Below are positions 34,750 to 43,771 of a stretch of DNA of 64,000 nt, in pieces. A program made the position numbers and the translations under genes. The notes under the pieces are model-generated. The model saw only the letters and a program-made list of their open reading frames with translations, was not told the origin of the DNA and did not search any database. The first letter of the stretch is position 1; the number at the start of each line of letters is the position of its first letter. Origin of the DNA: Streptomyces sp. NBC_00078 (lineage in GTDB: Bacteria; Actinomycetota; Actinomycetes; Streptomycetales; Streptomycetaceae); assembly GCF_026343335.1 (NCBI RefSeq), contig NZ_JAPELX010000001.1, forward strand, positions 806,001-870,000, in the 5' to 3' direction.

Positions 34750-36147
34750 TCACGCGGCCACCCGCTCGGCATCCTCCGCGGTGATCCCCTTGGTGGAGGC
34801 GATCACGTTCTTCAGCTTCTTGGAGAGGGCCTCATAGAACATGCTCAGCGGAAACTCGTCCGGAAGCACGTCATCGACGAGTCTCCGCGGCGGCTGGCTC
34901 AGGTCGAGGGCGTCCGGACCCTTGGCCCAGCGCGAGCCGGGATGCGGGGCGACGTAGCCGGAGACCAGCTCGTACCCGGCGAACCAGTGGACGAGCTTGG
35001 GACGGTCGATGCCGTCGCGATAGAGCTTCTCGATCTCGGCGCACAGCTGGTTGGTGACCTGCGGGGCGCGCTGCCAGTCGATGAACAGCTTGTTGTCCGT
35101 CCAGCGCACCACGTCGTGCTTGTGCAGGTAGGCGAAGAGGAGCTGACCGCCGAGGCCGTCGTAGTTGCGCACCCGCTCACCGGTGACCGGGAAGCGGAAC
35201 ATGCGGTCGAAGAGGACCGCGTACTGCACGTCACGGGCCTGCGGGACGCCGTCGGCCTCCAGCTTCACGGCCTCCCTGAAGGCCGTGAGGTCGCAGCGCA
35301 GCTCCTCCAGGCCGTACATCCAGAACGGCTGGCGCTGCTTGATCATGAACGGGTCGAAGGGCAGGTCGCCGTGGCTGTGCGTGCGGTCGTGGACCATGTC
35401 CCACAGAACGAAGGCCTCCTCGCAGCGCTTCTGGTCGTGGACCATGGCGGCGACGTCCTCGGGCAGCTCGACGCCCAGGATGCCGACGGCGGCCTCGGTG
35501 ACCCGGCGGAAGCGGGCGGCCTCGCGGTCGCAGAAGATTCCGCCCCAGGAGAAGCGTTCCGGCGCCTCGCGCACCGCGATGGTCTCCGGGAAGAGCACGG
35601 CGGAGTTGGTGTCGTAGCCGGCCGTGAAGTCCTCGAACTTGATGCCGCAGAACAGCGGGTTGTCGTAGCGGCTGCGCTCCAGCTCGGCCAGCCACTGGGG
35701 CCAGACCATGCGCAGGACGACCGCTTCGAGGTTGCGGTCGGGGTTGCCGTTCTGCGTGTACATCGGGAAGACGACCAGGTGCTGCAGACCGTCAGCGCGG
35801 TTCGCGGCGGGCTGGAAGGCCAGCAGCGAGTCGAGGAAGTCGGGCACCTCGAAGCCGCCCTCGGCCCACCGGCGCAGGTCCTTGGCCAGGGCCTCGTGGT
35901 AGGCGCGGTCGTGCGGGAGCAGCGGGGAGAGCTCCTCGACCGCCTCCACGACACGCCCGACGGCCGCCGCGGCGTCCGCGCGCTCGGGAGCGCCCTCTGC
36001 CGTGAGGTCGATCGACCCGTCCTTGGACTGCCATGGCCGGATCTGCTCCACGGCATCCTTGAGCACGGCCCATGCCGGGTGCTCCACCACCCTGGTCACG
36101 GGAGGTATCCAGTCCCCCGAAGCCGTCGGCACAAGAATTTCCGTCAT
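34750..36147 (-). CDS. DUF6421 family protein
   Basis: A 465-residue cytoplasmic protein of a family known mainly from actinobacteria and without assigned function. Conserved-looking parts include MYTQNGNPDRNLEAVVLRM, GGIFCDREAARFRRVTEA and LWDMVHDRTHSHGDLPFDPF, the last rich in Asp/His and possibly metal-binding. No membrane or signal segments. GGAGGATGGG precedes the ATG at 36147 and a good promoter lies upstream. It leads the SDR and aldolase genes. Confidence 0.82.
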   Translation of the reverse strand: MTEILVPTASGDWIPPVTRVVEHPAWAVLKDAVEQIRPWQSKDGSIDLTAEGAPERADAAAAVGRVVEAVEELSPLLPHDRAYHEALAKDLRRWAEGGFEVPDFLDSLLAFQPAANRADGLQHLVVFPMYTQNGNPDRNLEAVVLRMVWPQWLAELERSRYDNPLFCGIKFEDFTAGYDTNSAVLFPETIAVREAPERFSWGGIFCDREAARFRRVTEAAVGILGVELPEDVAAMVHDQKRCEEAFVLWDMVHDRTHSHGDLPFDPFMIKQRQPFWMYGLEELRCDLTAFREAVKLEADGVPQARDVQYAVLFDRMFRFPVTGERVRNYDGLGGQLLFAYLHKHDVVRWTDNKLFIDWQRAPQVTNQLCAEIEKLYRDGIDRPKLVHWFAGYELVSGYVAPHPGSRWAKGPDALDLSQPPRRLVDDVLPDEFPLSMFYEALSKKLKNVIASTKGITAEDAERVAA

Positions 36148-36184
36148 ATCCCATCCTCCACAGGAGAACCTCGCGTAAGGAGAC

Positions 36185-36212
36185 CGTATACATACGAGCT
36201 TCCTCCCAGCAA
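36185..36212 (-). promoter_or_regulatory. Promoter of the DUF6421 cluster
   Basis: On the minus strand TTGCTG (36212-36207), a 16-base spacer and TATACG (36190-36185). The start would fall about 30 bases before the ATG at 36147. Confidence 0.6.
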
Positions 36213-36543
36213 GAGGAGTCTCGGGAGATTATCCTGCGCACCCCCGGTAGTCACCGAACTTTTTCCTGCCGGAAACGGATCCGGCGGGCATTTGGATATC
36301 GCGCGGCTACCCTGGGACCGGATCGCCGAAACAAGCCAGGGGTCAATCCCGGGAGGACTCGCCCACGCCAGGGTGACCGCCCTCACGGGTACGGGCCAGG
36401 TCCGCCCGTCCCGACACCCCGATCCCTCGTGTACGCGCGGGTTCATCACCGGGCCGGGCCGTTAGGCTGCGGCTCTGTCCGCGTGACCGTCCGCTCAGGT
36501 CGCGCGCGGAGCCGAGCCGCCGTCGACGGAAGCGAGTTGAACC
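36213..36543. other. Divergent intergenic region
   Basis: The rest of the gap between DUF6421 and the GDPD gene. It holds no convincing frame. A GGATCCGGCGG/CCGGAAACGGATCCGG-type imperfect repeat near 36270-36290 and the unseen GDPD promoter are its only notable content. Confidence 0.4.
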
Positions 36544-37227
36544 TTGAACTTCCTTACCATCGGTCATCGCGGAGTCATGGGTACCGAACCCGAGAACACC
36601 CTCCGTTCCTTCGTCGCCGCCCAGCAGGCCGGGCTCGACGTGATCGAACTCGATCTGCATCTGAGCAAGGACGGCGCCCTCGTCGTCATGCACGACACCG
36701 ACGTGGACCGCACGACCGACGGCACCGGCCCGATCGCCGAGAAGACCATCTCCGAGCTGCGTGCCCTGGACGCGGGCCGCGGGGAGCACGTCCCGGTCTT
36801 CGAAGAGGTCCTCGACGCCGTACGGTCGCCTCTCCAGGCCGAGATCAAGGACATCGCGGCGGCCCGGGCGCTGGCCGAGGTCATGCTGAAACGGGACCTG
36901 GTCTCCCGGGTCGAGGTGTCCTCGTTCCACGACGAGGCGATCGCCGAGATCAACCGGCTGGTGCCCGGCGTGCGGACCGCGCTGATCGGCAGCCGCTTCG
37001 GCACCGACATCGTGGACCGCGCGGTGGAGGCCGGTGCCGCGACCGTCTGCCTCAACATCCGCCGCCTCACACTGGAGGTCGTGGAGCGGGCCCGCAAGGC
37101 GGACCTGAGGATCATCGGCTGGGTGGTGAACACCCAGGACCACCTGCGGCTCGTACGGGCCCTGCAGCTGGACGGCGCGACCACCGACTACCCGGAGATC
37201 AAACGCACCGCCCGCTTCACCGCATGA
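36544..37227 (+). CDS. Glycerophosphodiester phosphodiesterase, TTG start
   Basis: A 227-residue TIM-barrel enzyme that hydrolyses glycerophosphodiesters to glycerol-3-phosphate. Catalytic His8-Arg9 (GHRG), Glu16 (PENT), Glu35/Asp37 (ELDLH) and His50 (VVMHD) are all present. No signal peptide, so cytoplasmic. An in-frame stop lies two codons upstream of the TTG at 36544, and the next ATG (36577) would remove the essential GHRG. The TTG with GGAAGCGAG upstream is therefore the only workable start. Confidence 0.93.
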   Translation: MNFLTIGHRGVMGTEPENTLRSFVAAQQAGLDVIELDLHLSKDGALVVMHDTDVDRTTDGTGPIAEKTISELRALDAGRGEHVPVFEEVLDAVRSPLQAEIKDIAAARALAEVMLKRDLVSRVEVSSFHDEAIAEINRLVPGVRTALIGSRFGTDIVDRAVEAGAATVCLNIRRLTLEVVERARKADLRIIGWVVNTQDHLRLVRALQLDGATTDYPEIKRTARFTA

Positions 37228-37230
37228 ACG

Positions 37231-37779
37231 TCACACCAGCTCCTTGACCAGCAGCTCGAACTGCAGGTCGTCGCGCTGCGGAACGCCGAAGCGCTCGTCG
37301 CCGTACGGGAACGGGGTCATCCGGCCCGTACGGCGGTAGCCGCGGCGTTCGTACCAGGCGATGAGGTCGTTGCGTACGGAGATCACGGTCATGTGCATCT
37401 CGCGCACGCCCCAGGTCTCGCGCGCCGCGCGCTCCGCCTCCGTGATGATCACCTTGCCGAGGCCCGCGCCCTGCAGCTGCGGGCTGACGGCGAACATTCC
37501 GAAGTAGGCGTGGTCACCGCGGTGTTCGAGCTGGCAGCAGGCGACCACGGCGCCCTCCCGTTCGACCGTCAGCAGCCGGCTGTCGTGCGACTTGATGACG
37601 TCGCGGACACCCTCCGGGTCCGTGCGCTGCCCCTGGAGGATGTCCGCCTCGGTGGTCCACCCGGCCCGGCTGGAGTCCCCTCGGTAGGCCGACTCGATCA
37701 GCGCGATCAGGGCGTCCACGTCGGCATCGGTGGCGTCGCGGAAGGTCAGGTCGGTGTCGGCGGTTTCCACGGGCTTCAC
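37231..37779 (-). CDS. GNAT family N-acetyltransferase
   Basis: A 182-residue GNAT protein. Acetyl-CoA binding is in MFAVSPQLQGAGLGKVII (motif A, Q/RxxGxG/A) and the C-terminal helix is NDLIAWYERRGYRRTGR. The acceptor is unknown. I take the GTG at 37779 (KPVETADTDLTF); a longer form to 37854 would overlap the divergent VOC gene. Converges with the GDPD gene. Confidence 0.9.
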   Translation of the reverse strand: MKPVETADTDLTFRDATDADVDALIALIESAYRGDSSRAGWTTEADILQGQRTDPEGVRDVIKSHDSRLLTVEREGAVVACCQLEHRGDHAYFGMFAVSPQLQGAGLGKVIITEAERAARETWGVREMHMTVISVRNDLIAWYERRGYRRTGRMTPFPYGDERFGVPQRDDLQFELLVKELV

Positions 37780-37845
37780 TCCGAAATCCGGGCGCGGCTG
37801 GGACTCGGACGAGGGTAACCCTGACCGGGCACTAGGCTCCCGTGC

Positions 37846-38238
37846 ATGGTGCACGTTCTCAGCAGCCGGACTCTTGTCCGTCCCACCGATCCCGGGCGCT
37901 CACGCCGCTTCTACGGTGAACAGCTCGGCCTCGCCGTCTACCGCGAGTTCGGCACGGGGCCGGAGCGCGGCACCGTCTACTTCCTGGGCGGCGGTTTCCT
38001 GGAGGTCGCCGGCAGGTCCGAGACCCCGCCCTCCCCGGCCGTGCAGTTGTGGCTGCAGGTCGAGGACGTGGCCGCGGCGCACGAGGAACTGCGCGCCGCC
38101 GGGGTCGAGATCGTACGGGCGCCCGTGAAGGAGCCGTGGGGCCTGGTCGAGATGTGGATCGCGGACCCGGACGGGACGCGGATCGTGCTGGTCGAGGTGC
38201 CGGCGGACCATCCGATCCGGTACCGGCCGGGGATCTGA
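37846..38238 (+). CDS. VOC family protein (glyoxalase/bleomycin-resistance fold)
   Basis: A 130-residue single VOC module: SSRTLVRPTDPGRSRRFYGE at the start and LVEMWIADPDGTRIVLVEVP at the end. Could be a small-molecule binding or resistance protein. The ATG at 37846 is close to the divergent GNAT gene, which leaves a gap of 66 bases for both promoters. Confidence 0.88.
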   Translation: MVHVLSSRTLVRPTDPGRSRRFYGEQLGLAVYREFGTGPERGTVYFLGGGFLEVAGRSETPPSPAVQLWLQVEDVAAAHEELRAAGVEIVRAPVKEPWGLVEMWIADPDGTRIVLVEVPADHPIRYRPGI

Positions 38239-38240
38239 GG

Positions 38241-39155
38241 TCAGTCCGGGCGGTGCTCCCAGCGGCGGTCCGTGCGGGTGAGTTCGCGAAAGCCGGCGCC
38301 CAGCAGCAGGTCGATCGCCGCCTTGTCACCGGACTGCTCGTAGGCGAGGAGGCGGTCCACTCCGCACAGGCGCAGCCACCCGGCGGCCTCGCCGAGCAGC
38401 CGTTGCGCCAGGCCCTCGCCGTACCGGGCCGGGTCGGCGTGCAGGTTGCCGATGTCGGCGAGGCCGGCTGCGCGTGCGTGGCGCTCGGGGCGGGCCAGGG
38501 AGGTATCGATCTCGATGAAGCCGAGGGCGCGGGTGCCGGCGTAGGCCGTGAAGCGGGTGCCGCACTCCCCCAGCGTGCGCTCGGTCGTCGTGCCCGGCCG
38601 GGGTTCGGGCACCGGCAGGTCGGCCACCCGTGCGAGCAGGATGACTTCCGTGTCGCCGACGTGCCGGAAGCCGGCGCGTTCGTAGAGGGCGCGGATGTGC
38701 GGCCAGTTGCGCGGCAGGCCGTATACGACCGGGGCCGGCACGGCGCCGTCGGCGTACCGGACGCGTACGTTCCAGCGGGCGAACTGGGCCAGGCAAGCGG
38801 CCATCAGCTGGTCGGCGGCGGCCTCTGAGCCGGGCCAGAGGGACGCCGGCGGACGGCAGACGAACCAGCCGATCTCGCCGGCGTCCCGGAAGTTCTCACC
38901 GACCTCGTCGCCGTGGCGGTAGCGCAGCAGATGGGCGGCGGCCACGACGTACCGGCGCTGCTCGGCGACGAGCGTCACGCGCTCGGCCACCCATGGGCCG
39001 GTGATGAACTCGCCGGGCCGGCGCTCCAGATCGCTGAGGACGGTGTTCACCGAGACGGAGATGCCGGGGACGACGGCGGCGATGTGCGCGTTGACCAGAT
39101 CGGTGAGCTGGTCGCGGTCGTCGCGGCGAAAGGGGCGCACCGTGAGTGCGGACAT
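38241..39155 (-). CDS. GNAT family protein with two GNAT-like halves
   Basis: A 304-residue protein. The N-terminal half starts LTVRPFRRDDRDQLTDLVN; the C-terminal half has IGNLHADPARYGEGLAQRLL, an acetyl-CoA-binding motif A, followed by VDRLLAYEQSGDKAAIDLLL and GAGFREL. The length and two ALYERAGFRH/GAGFREL ends suggest a tandem GNAT, with perhaps only one half active. GGAGGT precedes the ATG at 39155. Substrate unknown. Confidence 0.88.
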   Translation of the reverse strand: MSALTVRPFRRDDRDQLTDLVNAHIAAVVPGISVSVNTVLSDLERRPGEFITGPWVAERVTLVAEQRRYVVAAAHLLRYRHGDEVGENFRDAGEIGWFVCRPPASLWPGSEAAADQLMAACLAQFARWNVRVRYADGAVPAPVVYGLPRNWPHIRALYERAGFRHVGDTEVILLARVADLPVPEPRPGTTTERTLGECGTRFTAYAGTRALGFIEIDTSLARPERHARAAGLADIGNLHADPARYGEGLAQRLLGEAAGWLRLCGVDRLLAYEQSGDKAAIDLLLGAGFRELTRTDRRWEHRPD

Positions 39156-39335
39156 GCGAAACCTCCGGAGCGGACGCGGATACGTGGGCTGGAGGCCGCC
39201 AATCGGTGCGGTATGGGTGGAGGGTACGTCCCTGGCAGCGCCGTGTGCGAGGGGGTTTTCGCCGGATGGCCACGGTCCGGGCCCGGGACCAGCGTGCTGG
39301 AGGGGGCTCGTTCGCATTCCCTCCGGAGGAACCTC

Positions 39336-40100
39336 ATGAAGCTCGACAAGCCGGTGACCGGCGGGCCCTGCTGGACCGAGCTGGGGACCAGTGACATGGC
39401 GGCGGCCAGGCGATTCTACACGGAGCTGTTCGGCTGGCGCCACGAGACGGACCCGCGTCAGGAGGCGGGCGGCTACACGGTCGCGCACCTCGGGGACGCG
39501 GCGGTCGCCGCGCTGACCCCGCTCTTCCAGGAGTCGCAGCGCGTCGCGTGGAACGTGTCGTTCGCGGTGGCCGACGCGGACACCGCCGCCGAGCAGGTGA
39601 CGGCGGCCGGCGGGACGGTCCTGCTCGGCCCGATGGACGTGCTCGACGTGGGCCGTTTCACCGTGGCGCTCGATCCGGCGGGTGCGGCCTTCCAGATGTG
39701 GCAGGCGCGGACCTTCCCGGGCGCCGGGCTGTTCAACGCGCCCGGCTCCCTGGGCTGGGTGGAGCTGCTGACCCGTGCGCCCGAGCGGTGCCTGAGCTTC
39801 TACACCACGGTGTTCCGCTGGAGCGTCAACGCCTCGGAGCACTACACGCAGTGGGGCATCGACGGCGCGGACTTCGGCGGGATGGTGCGGATGGACGACA
39901 AGTTCCCGCCCGAGGTACCGCCGCACTGGCTGCCGTACTTCGCGGTGTCCGACGTGGACGCCACCGCGGCCACGGCGACCGGGGCGGGCGGCACCGTCCT
40001 CATGGCGCCCACCGCCGTTCCGGACGGACCGCGGATCGCGGTGCTGCGGGACCCGCAGCAGGCGGTGTTCGGCGTGTACCGGCCGGGCGACGAACGGTGA
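39336..40100 (+). CDS. VOC family protein, tandem domains
   Basis: A 254-residue protein with two VOC modules: GGPCWTELGTSDMAAARRFY (9-28) and SLGWVELLTRAPERCLSFY (about 136-154), each ending in a DPAGAAF/DPQQAVF strand. It resembles the Streptomyces hydroxylase-type two-domain VOC proteins. CCGGAGGA fixes the ATG at 39336. Divergent from the GNAT gene; function unknown. Confidence 0.9.
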   Translation: MKLDKPVTGGPCWTELGTSDMAAARRFYTELFGWRHETDPRQEAGGYTVAHLGDAAVAALTPLFQESQRVAWNVSFAVADADTAAEQVTAAGGTVLLGPMDVLDVGRFTVALDPAGAAFQMWQARTFPGAGLFNAPGSLGWVELLTRAPERCLSFYTTVFRWSVNASEHYTQWGIDGADFGGMVRMDDKFPPEVPPHWLPYFAVSDVDATAATATGAGGTVLMAPTAVPDGPRIAVLRDPQQAVFGVYRPGDER

Positions 40101-40139
40101 CCAGTGCTGGGTCCCCCTGTCCGGACGTGAACTCCGCGG

Positions 40140-40522
40140 TCAGGCCCGTGCTTCGAGTACGGCGAGGTCGCGCTCGGCGTACAGCCGGTGGTGCCACTCC
40201 TCGTTGAGCACGCCGAGCAGGCGCTCCCGGACGGGGAACGTCTCGCCCTCGACGGCCCGCCGTACGAGGCCCATCGCGGCATGGCGCAGGGTGAGCGCCT
40301 CCTCCAGCGAGGGCCGGGCGTGACGTCCACGCCGTTGATGACGAGGTGGTGGATCTCGCCGTCGATGGTGGTGTCGACGATCTCCACGCCGCGCATCACC
40401 ACCTGATGGAGCGCGGAGTACAGAATCTGCGCCCGGATGAGGCTCACGCCGCTGAAGCGCGTGCCCGACATGTCCGCTCGCTCGAACTCGCCGCCCGCGA
40501 GGTCCCGGAAGCCGTTCGCCAT
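40140..40522 (-). pseudogene. DinB-family protein gene with internal deletion and frameshift
   Basis: The 5' part codes MANGFRDLAGGEFERADMSG, then VVMRGVEIVDTTIDGEIHHL and VINGVDV, the pentapeptide-like start of a Streptomyces DinB-type protein. Right after, the frame is wrong; in another frame the 3' part continues ARPSLEEALTLRHAAMGLVR, FPVRERLLGVLNEEWHHRLY and ends at a stop at 40140. The middle of the protein, about a hundred residues in intact relatives, is missing. Deletion plus frameshift make it non-functional. Confidence 0.82.
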
Positions 40523-40544
40523 GCCCGACACGACAGGGCCCCCC

Positions 40545-43124
40545 TCAGACAAGCGGGGTCACGCTCACCCGGTCGATGACCGGGGTGTACGCCGAGCGCA
40601 GGCCGTACTGGTTTCGGGTGTGGCCGTCGAAGTCCGGAAGTTCGTCGGCGGTGATGGTGATCGTGTTGGGGCCCTGGTCCAGGGTGACGGGGACGGAGAG
40701 GTTCCAGAAGTTGTTGAAGTGGAAGGTGGTGGGGAACAGGACTCGGTGCGGCGCGGCCCGGTTGACGGAGATGTCCGCGTGGCGGCAGACCGGGTCGGGG
40801 TTGTAGTGGGTGGCGGGTGCCTGCTCGCCGTTGGAGTAGCGGATCGTGAGCGCGTGCCGTCCGGCGCGCTCGGCCGTGAGCGTCAGGGTGAGCGCGTTGC
40901 CGGGCCCGGCGCCGATGCCGTCGACCGCCTTGCCGCCGGTGGCGTACGAGAGTCCCGTCACGTGTGCGGTGCCGGTCAGGACGCCTTCCTCGGCGGCGCT
41001 CACACGCACGGGCAGCAGTCCGCGGGCCGCGCCGACACGCAGCCGGTCCACGACCAGCAGTTCCGACGTCCCGGTGACCGCGATCTTGTTGATGCCGCCC
41101 GCGAGGAAGAGCGGGACGGGACCTCGCCGGACGCGTCCGAGTTCCTCACCGTTGACCGTGAGCAGGCCTTCGCCGGGGCCGAGCAGGTCGACGGTGACCG
41201 TCGCCTCGCCGTCGTCGGCGGCGTGCACCCAGAAGGTGACGGTGCCGCCGCGGGGGGCTACGGCGACACCGGGGCCGGAGGCGCCGACGTGGGCGTAGCT
41301 GATCCTGGCGCCCGCGCCGAGCGCCGCGTACTCGGCGTCGTACACAGCCTCCCGCTCGTCCCGCAGAACGAGGTCCAGCTTGTCGACGACCGCGTCGCCC
41401 TTGGTCGTGCCGAGTTCGGGGTCCTGCGCGGCGAGGGTGATCCGGTGCGGCCCCGCGGTCAGTTCGGCCTCGGTGTCGGTGTGGCCCCACACCGCCCACT
41501 TGTAGCCGAGCGGCAGCCGCAGTTCCCGCGGGTCCTCGCCGTCGACGCGCAGGAAGACGTTGGTGGGGCCGTTCTCGCGCACCAGGTCGGCGAGGTTGCA
41601 GGAGTTGGCGAAGACCCGGATGTCGTACGTGCCGTCCTGCGGGACCTCGACGTCGAAGGCGAGCACCCCGTCGGAGCCGGTGCGCAGTCCGCCCACGTGA
41701 TGGCCGCCGGAGGTGGCGAACCTCTCGACGTCCGAGGGGGATCCTTCGGGACCGTTCTTGGCGTATCCGCCTCCCGTGTACGTCGCGTCCTCGGCCTCGT
41801 ACGTCCGCCGCCAGGTCACCGACGGCGGCTGCGGCGTGGCCCCGTTGCCGCCCGGCGCGAGGATCAGCTGGTAGGCCGACATCTCGTCGAGGCCGGTCAG
41901 GGGCAGCGTCACGCGGCCGTCCACGACGGGCAGTTCGAGGTCCCGCAGCCGCAGCGGCTGGGCGCTCGCGCCGACCTGGCCGGTCCAGGGGATCTCCTGC
42001 AGCCGCAGGTGGACCCGCGCGCCGAAGACCTCCGCGTCGACGCCCGTGAGGACCAGGTCCGCAGCGCCGCTCGCACCGCCGAACAGCACACGCGCCTGCC
42101 GCTTGGCCCGGTCGAGTGCGGCGACGCCCTGCAGTGTGTACTGCACGTTGGGGTGCGGCGCCGTCACCCGGACGGTGTTCCCGGACAGTTGCCCGTACGC
42201 GTTGAACAGCCACCACTGCCCGTTGCCCTTGCCCGCCTCCACCGCGGAGTCGTTGAGGTTGCCGGCGATGTTCCAGTACGCCATGTCGGCGTCGACCTTG
42301 GACTCCTCGATCGCGGCGATCCACTGGATCATCTGCCCGGGCACGGACAGGTGGTAGTTGTGCGCGTACTCGTTGAGGTTGACGGGCAGCGGGCCGATGC
42401 CCAACTCCCGCTCCAGGGCACGGTACTTGGCGACGTTCGTGCGGACCTCGTCCGGCGACGACAGCTCGTGCCAGGTGATCACGTCGGGGAGCACGCCGTG
42501 ATCGCGGGAGAACTCCAGGAAGCCGCGCACCTCGGGGTACAGGGCGCAGGTGTTGGGGCCGGCTATGCGCGCCTCGGGGTCGAGGCCCTTGATGAGGTGG
42601 TACGCCTGCTGCCAGGCCGCGAAGTAGGGGCCCGGCTCGGTGCGCCAGGAGACGCCGTCGTAGCTCCACTCCCCCGTGCCGAACATGTTGCCCTCGGGCT
42701 CGTTGAACGGCACGTACACGACATGGGACTTGACAGTGCCCAGGGTCTGCACCTGCTCGGCCTGGCGGCGGATGCTCTCCAGGTGGGCCGCGAGCCGCTC
42801 CTCGCCCGTGGCGCCCGGCCACTCGTAGGGGAAACCGCGGTGGATGTCGGTGTGGTAGACGTACACGTCCCTGCCGCCCGCGGCGACGAACGCCGGGAGG
42901 ATCTCCAGTGCGTCGGCGCCGGGATGCTGGATGCCGTCCTGGGCCTTGGTGGAGACCGTGCGGACGTACATGCCCTCGACGACGGCGCGGCTGGGTACAC
43001 CGTCACCGTACAGGCCGTAGAGCGTGCCGGCGGCTCCGCCGTGGAAGGGGCCCGTCTCCGTGCCCAGGTCGACAGTGAGCGTCTCGGCTGCCACGGCTTC
43101 CCTCGCTGATCGCTGGTTCGACAT
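40545..43124 (-). CDS. Large glycoside hydrolase (clan GH-A-like) with CBM-like modules
   Basis: An 859-residue protein. Residues 20-330 look like a clan GH-A (beta/alpha)8 barrel: YVPFNEPEGN holds a likely acid/base Glu142 in the NEP motif, and PVNLNEYAHNY a likely nucleophile Glu252. GH39-like enzymes are the nearest that I can name. Residues 440-600 (YEAEDATYTGGGYAKN and the following beta sandwich) and 640-859 look like CBM35-type modules. There is no signal peptide, odd for such a modular enzyme. Only a weak ribosome site at ATG 43124. The substrate may be a plant or actinomycete polysaccharide. Confidence 0.78.
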   Translation of the reverse strand: MSNQRSAREAVAAETLTVDLGTETGPFHGGAAGTLYGLYGDGVPSRAVVEGMYVRTVSTKAQDGIQHPGADALEILPAFVAAGGRDVYVYHTDIHRGFPYEWPGATGEERLAAHLESIRRQAEQVQTLGTVKSHVVYVPFNEPEGNMFGTGEWSYDGVSWRTEPGPYFAAWQQAYHLIKGLDPEARIAGPNTCALYPEVRGFLEFSRDHGVLPDVITWHELSSPDEVRTNVAKYRALERELGIGPLPVNLNEYAHNYHLSVPGQMIQWIAAIEESKVDADMAYWNIAGNLNDSAVEAGKGNGQWWLFNAYGQLSGNTVRVTAPHPNVQYTLQGVAALDRAKRQARVLFGGASGAADLVLTGVDAEVFGARVHLRLQEIPWTGQVGASAQPLRLRDLELPVVDGRVTLPLTGLDEMSAYQLILAPGGNGATPQPPSVTWRRTYEAEDATYTGGGYAKNGPEGSPSDVERFATSGGHHVGGLRTGSDGVLAFDVEVPQDGTYDIRVFANSCNLADLVRENGPTNVFLRVDGEDPRELRLPLGYKWAVWGHTDTEAELTAGPHRITLAAQDPELGTTKGDAVVDKLDLVLRDEREAVYDAEYAALGAGARISYAHVGASGPGVAVAPRGGTVTFWVHAADDGEATVTVDLLGPGEGLLTVNGEELGRVRRGPVPLFLAGGINKIAVTGTSELLVVDRLRVGAARGLLPVRVSAAEEGVLTGTAHVTGLSYATGGKAVDGIGAGPGNALTLTLTAERAGRHALTIRYSNGEQAPATHYNPDPVCRHADISVNRAAPHRVLFPTTFHFNNFWNLSVPVTLDQGPNTITITADELPDFDGHTRNQYGLRSAYTPVIDRVSVTPLV

Positions 43125-43228
43125 CTCGTACGTCAGCCGGTGATCCGAACCGGCCTGGTCGAACGTAGGGAGTCGGTATCGGTCAGGTCAACGGGCGTCC
43201 GCCGTCCGAACGTTTTGGCATCCGCCGC

Positions 43229-43771
43229 TCAGGCGCGCAGGGTGCCGTGCCGGCCCTCCAGCCGGCCGAGCAACTCCCCGAGCAGACCGGCGAGTTCGTC
43301 CTGCCCCTGCGGGTCGAGCACGGACAGTACGGAGGTCTCGTAGGCGAGCTGCTCGGGCAGGGTCCCGTCGAACAGGGCGCTGCCGGCGTCGGTGAGGCGG
43401 ACGTGAGCGACGCGGCGGTCGCGGGCGTCACCGCGGCGTTCGACCAGGCCGCGCTCGGTGAGCTGTTTGAGGCGCTTGGTGACGGCGGCACCGGAGGAGT
43501 ACGTCTCGCGGGCCAGCTCGCTGGGGGTCAGCTCGTGGCCGGTACGGCGCAGGGCGCCGAGCAGGTCGAACTCGGGGCGGCTCAGGCCGGTACGGCGCAG
43601 CGGGCCGTCCTCGGCCTGCTGGAGGAGGGCGGCGCAGCGGTTGATGCGGCCGATGATCTCCATGGGGCCGGTGTCGAGGTCGGGGTGGACGGCACGCCAC
43701 TGGCGCACGACCGCGGAGACGGTGTCGTCGCCCCTGGTCGCGCGTGCCTGCCGTCCGTTCGGTGCCGTCAT
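43229..43771 (-). CDS. MarR-family transcriptional regulator
   Basis: A 180-residue winged-helix protein: LSRPEFDLLGALRRTGHELT, LARETYSSGAAVTKRLKQL (recognition helix) and the wing RRGDARDRRVAHVRLTDAG. The C-terminal helices form the dimer. It starts inside the end of the FUSC gene (ATGA overlap), so the two are one operon, and the palindrome in front of FUSC is its likely target. Confidence 0.92.
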   Translation of the reverse strand: MTAPNGRQARATRGDDTVSAVVRQWRAVHPDLDTGPMEIIGRINRCAALLQQAEDGPLRRTGLSRPEFDLLGALRRTGHELTPSELARETYSSGAAVTKRLKQLTERGLVERRGDARDRRVAHVRLTDAGSALFDGTLPEQLAYETSVLSVLDPQGQDELAGLLGELLGRLEGRHGTLRA

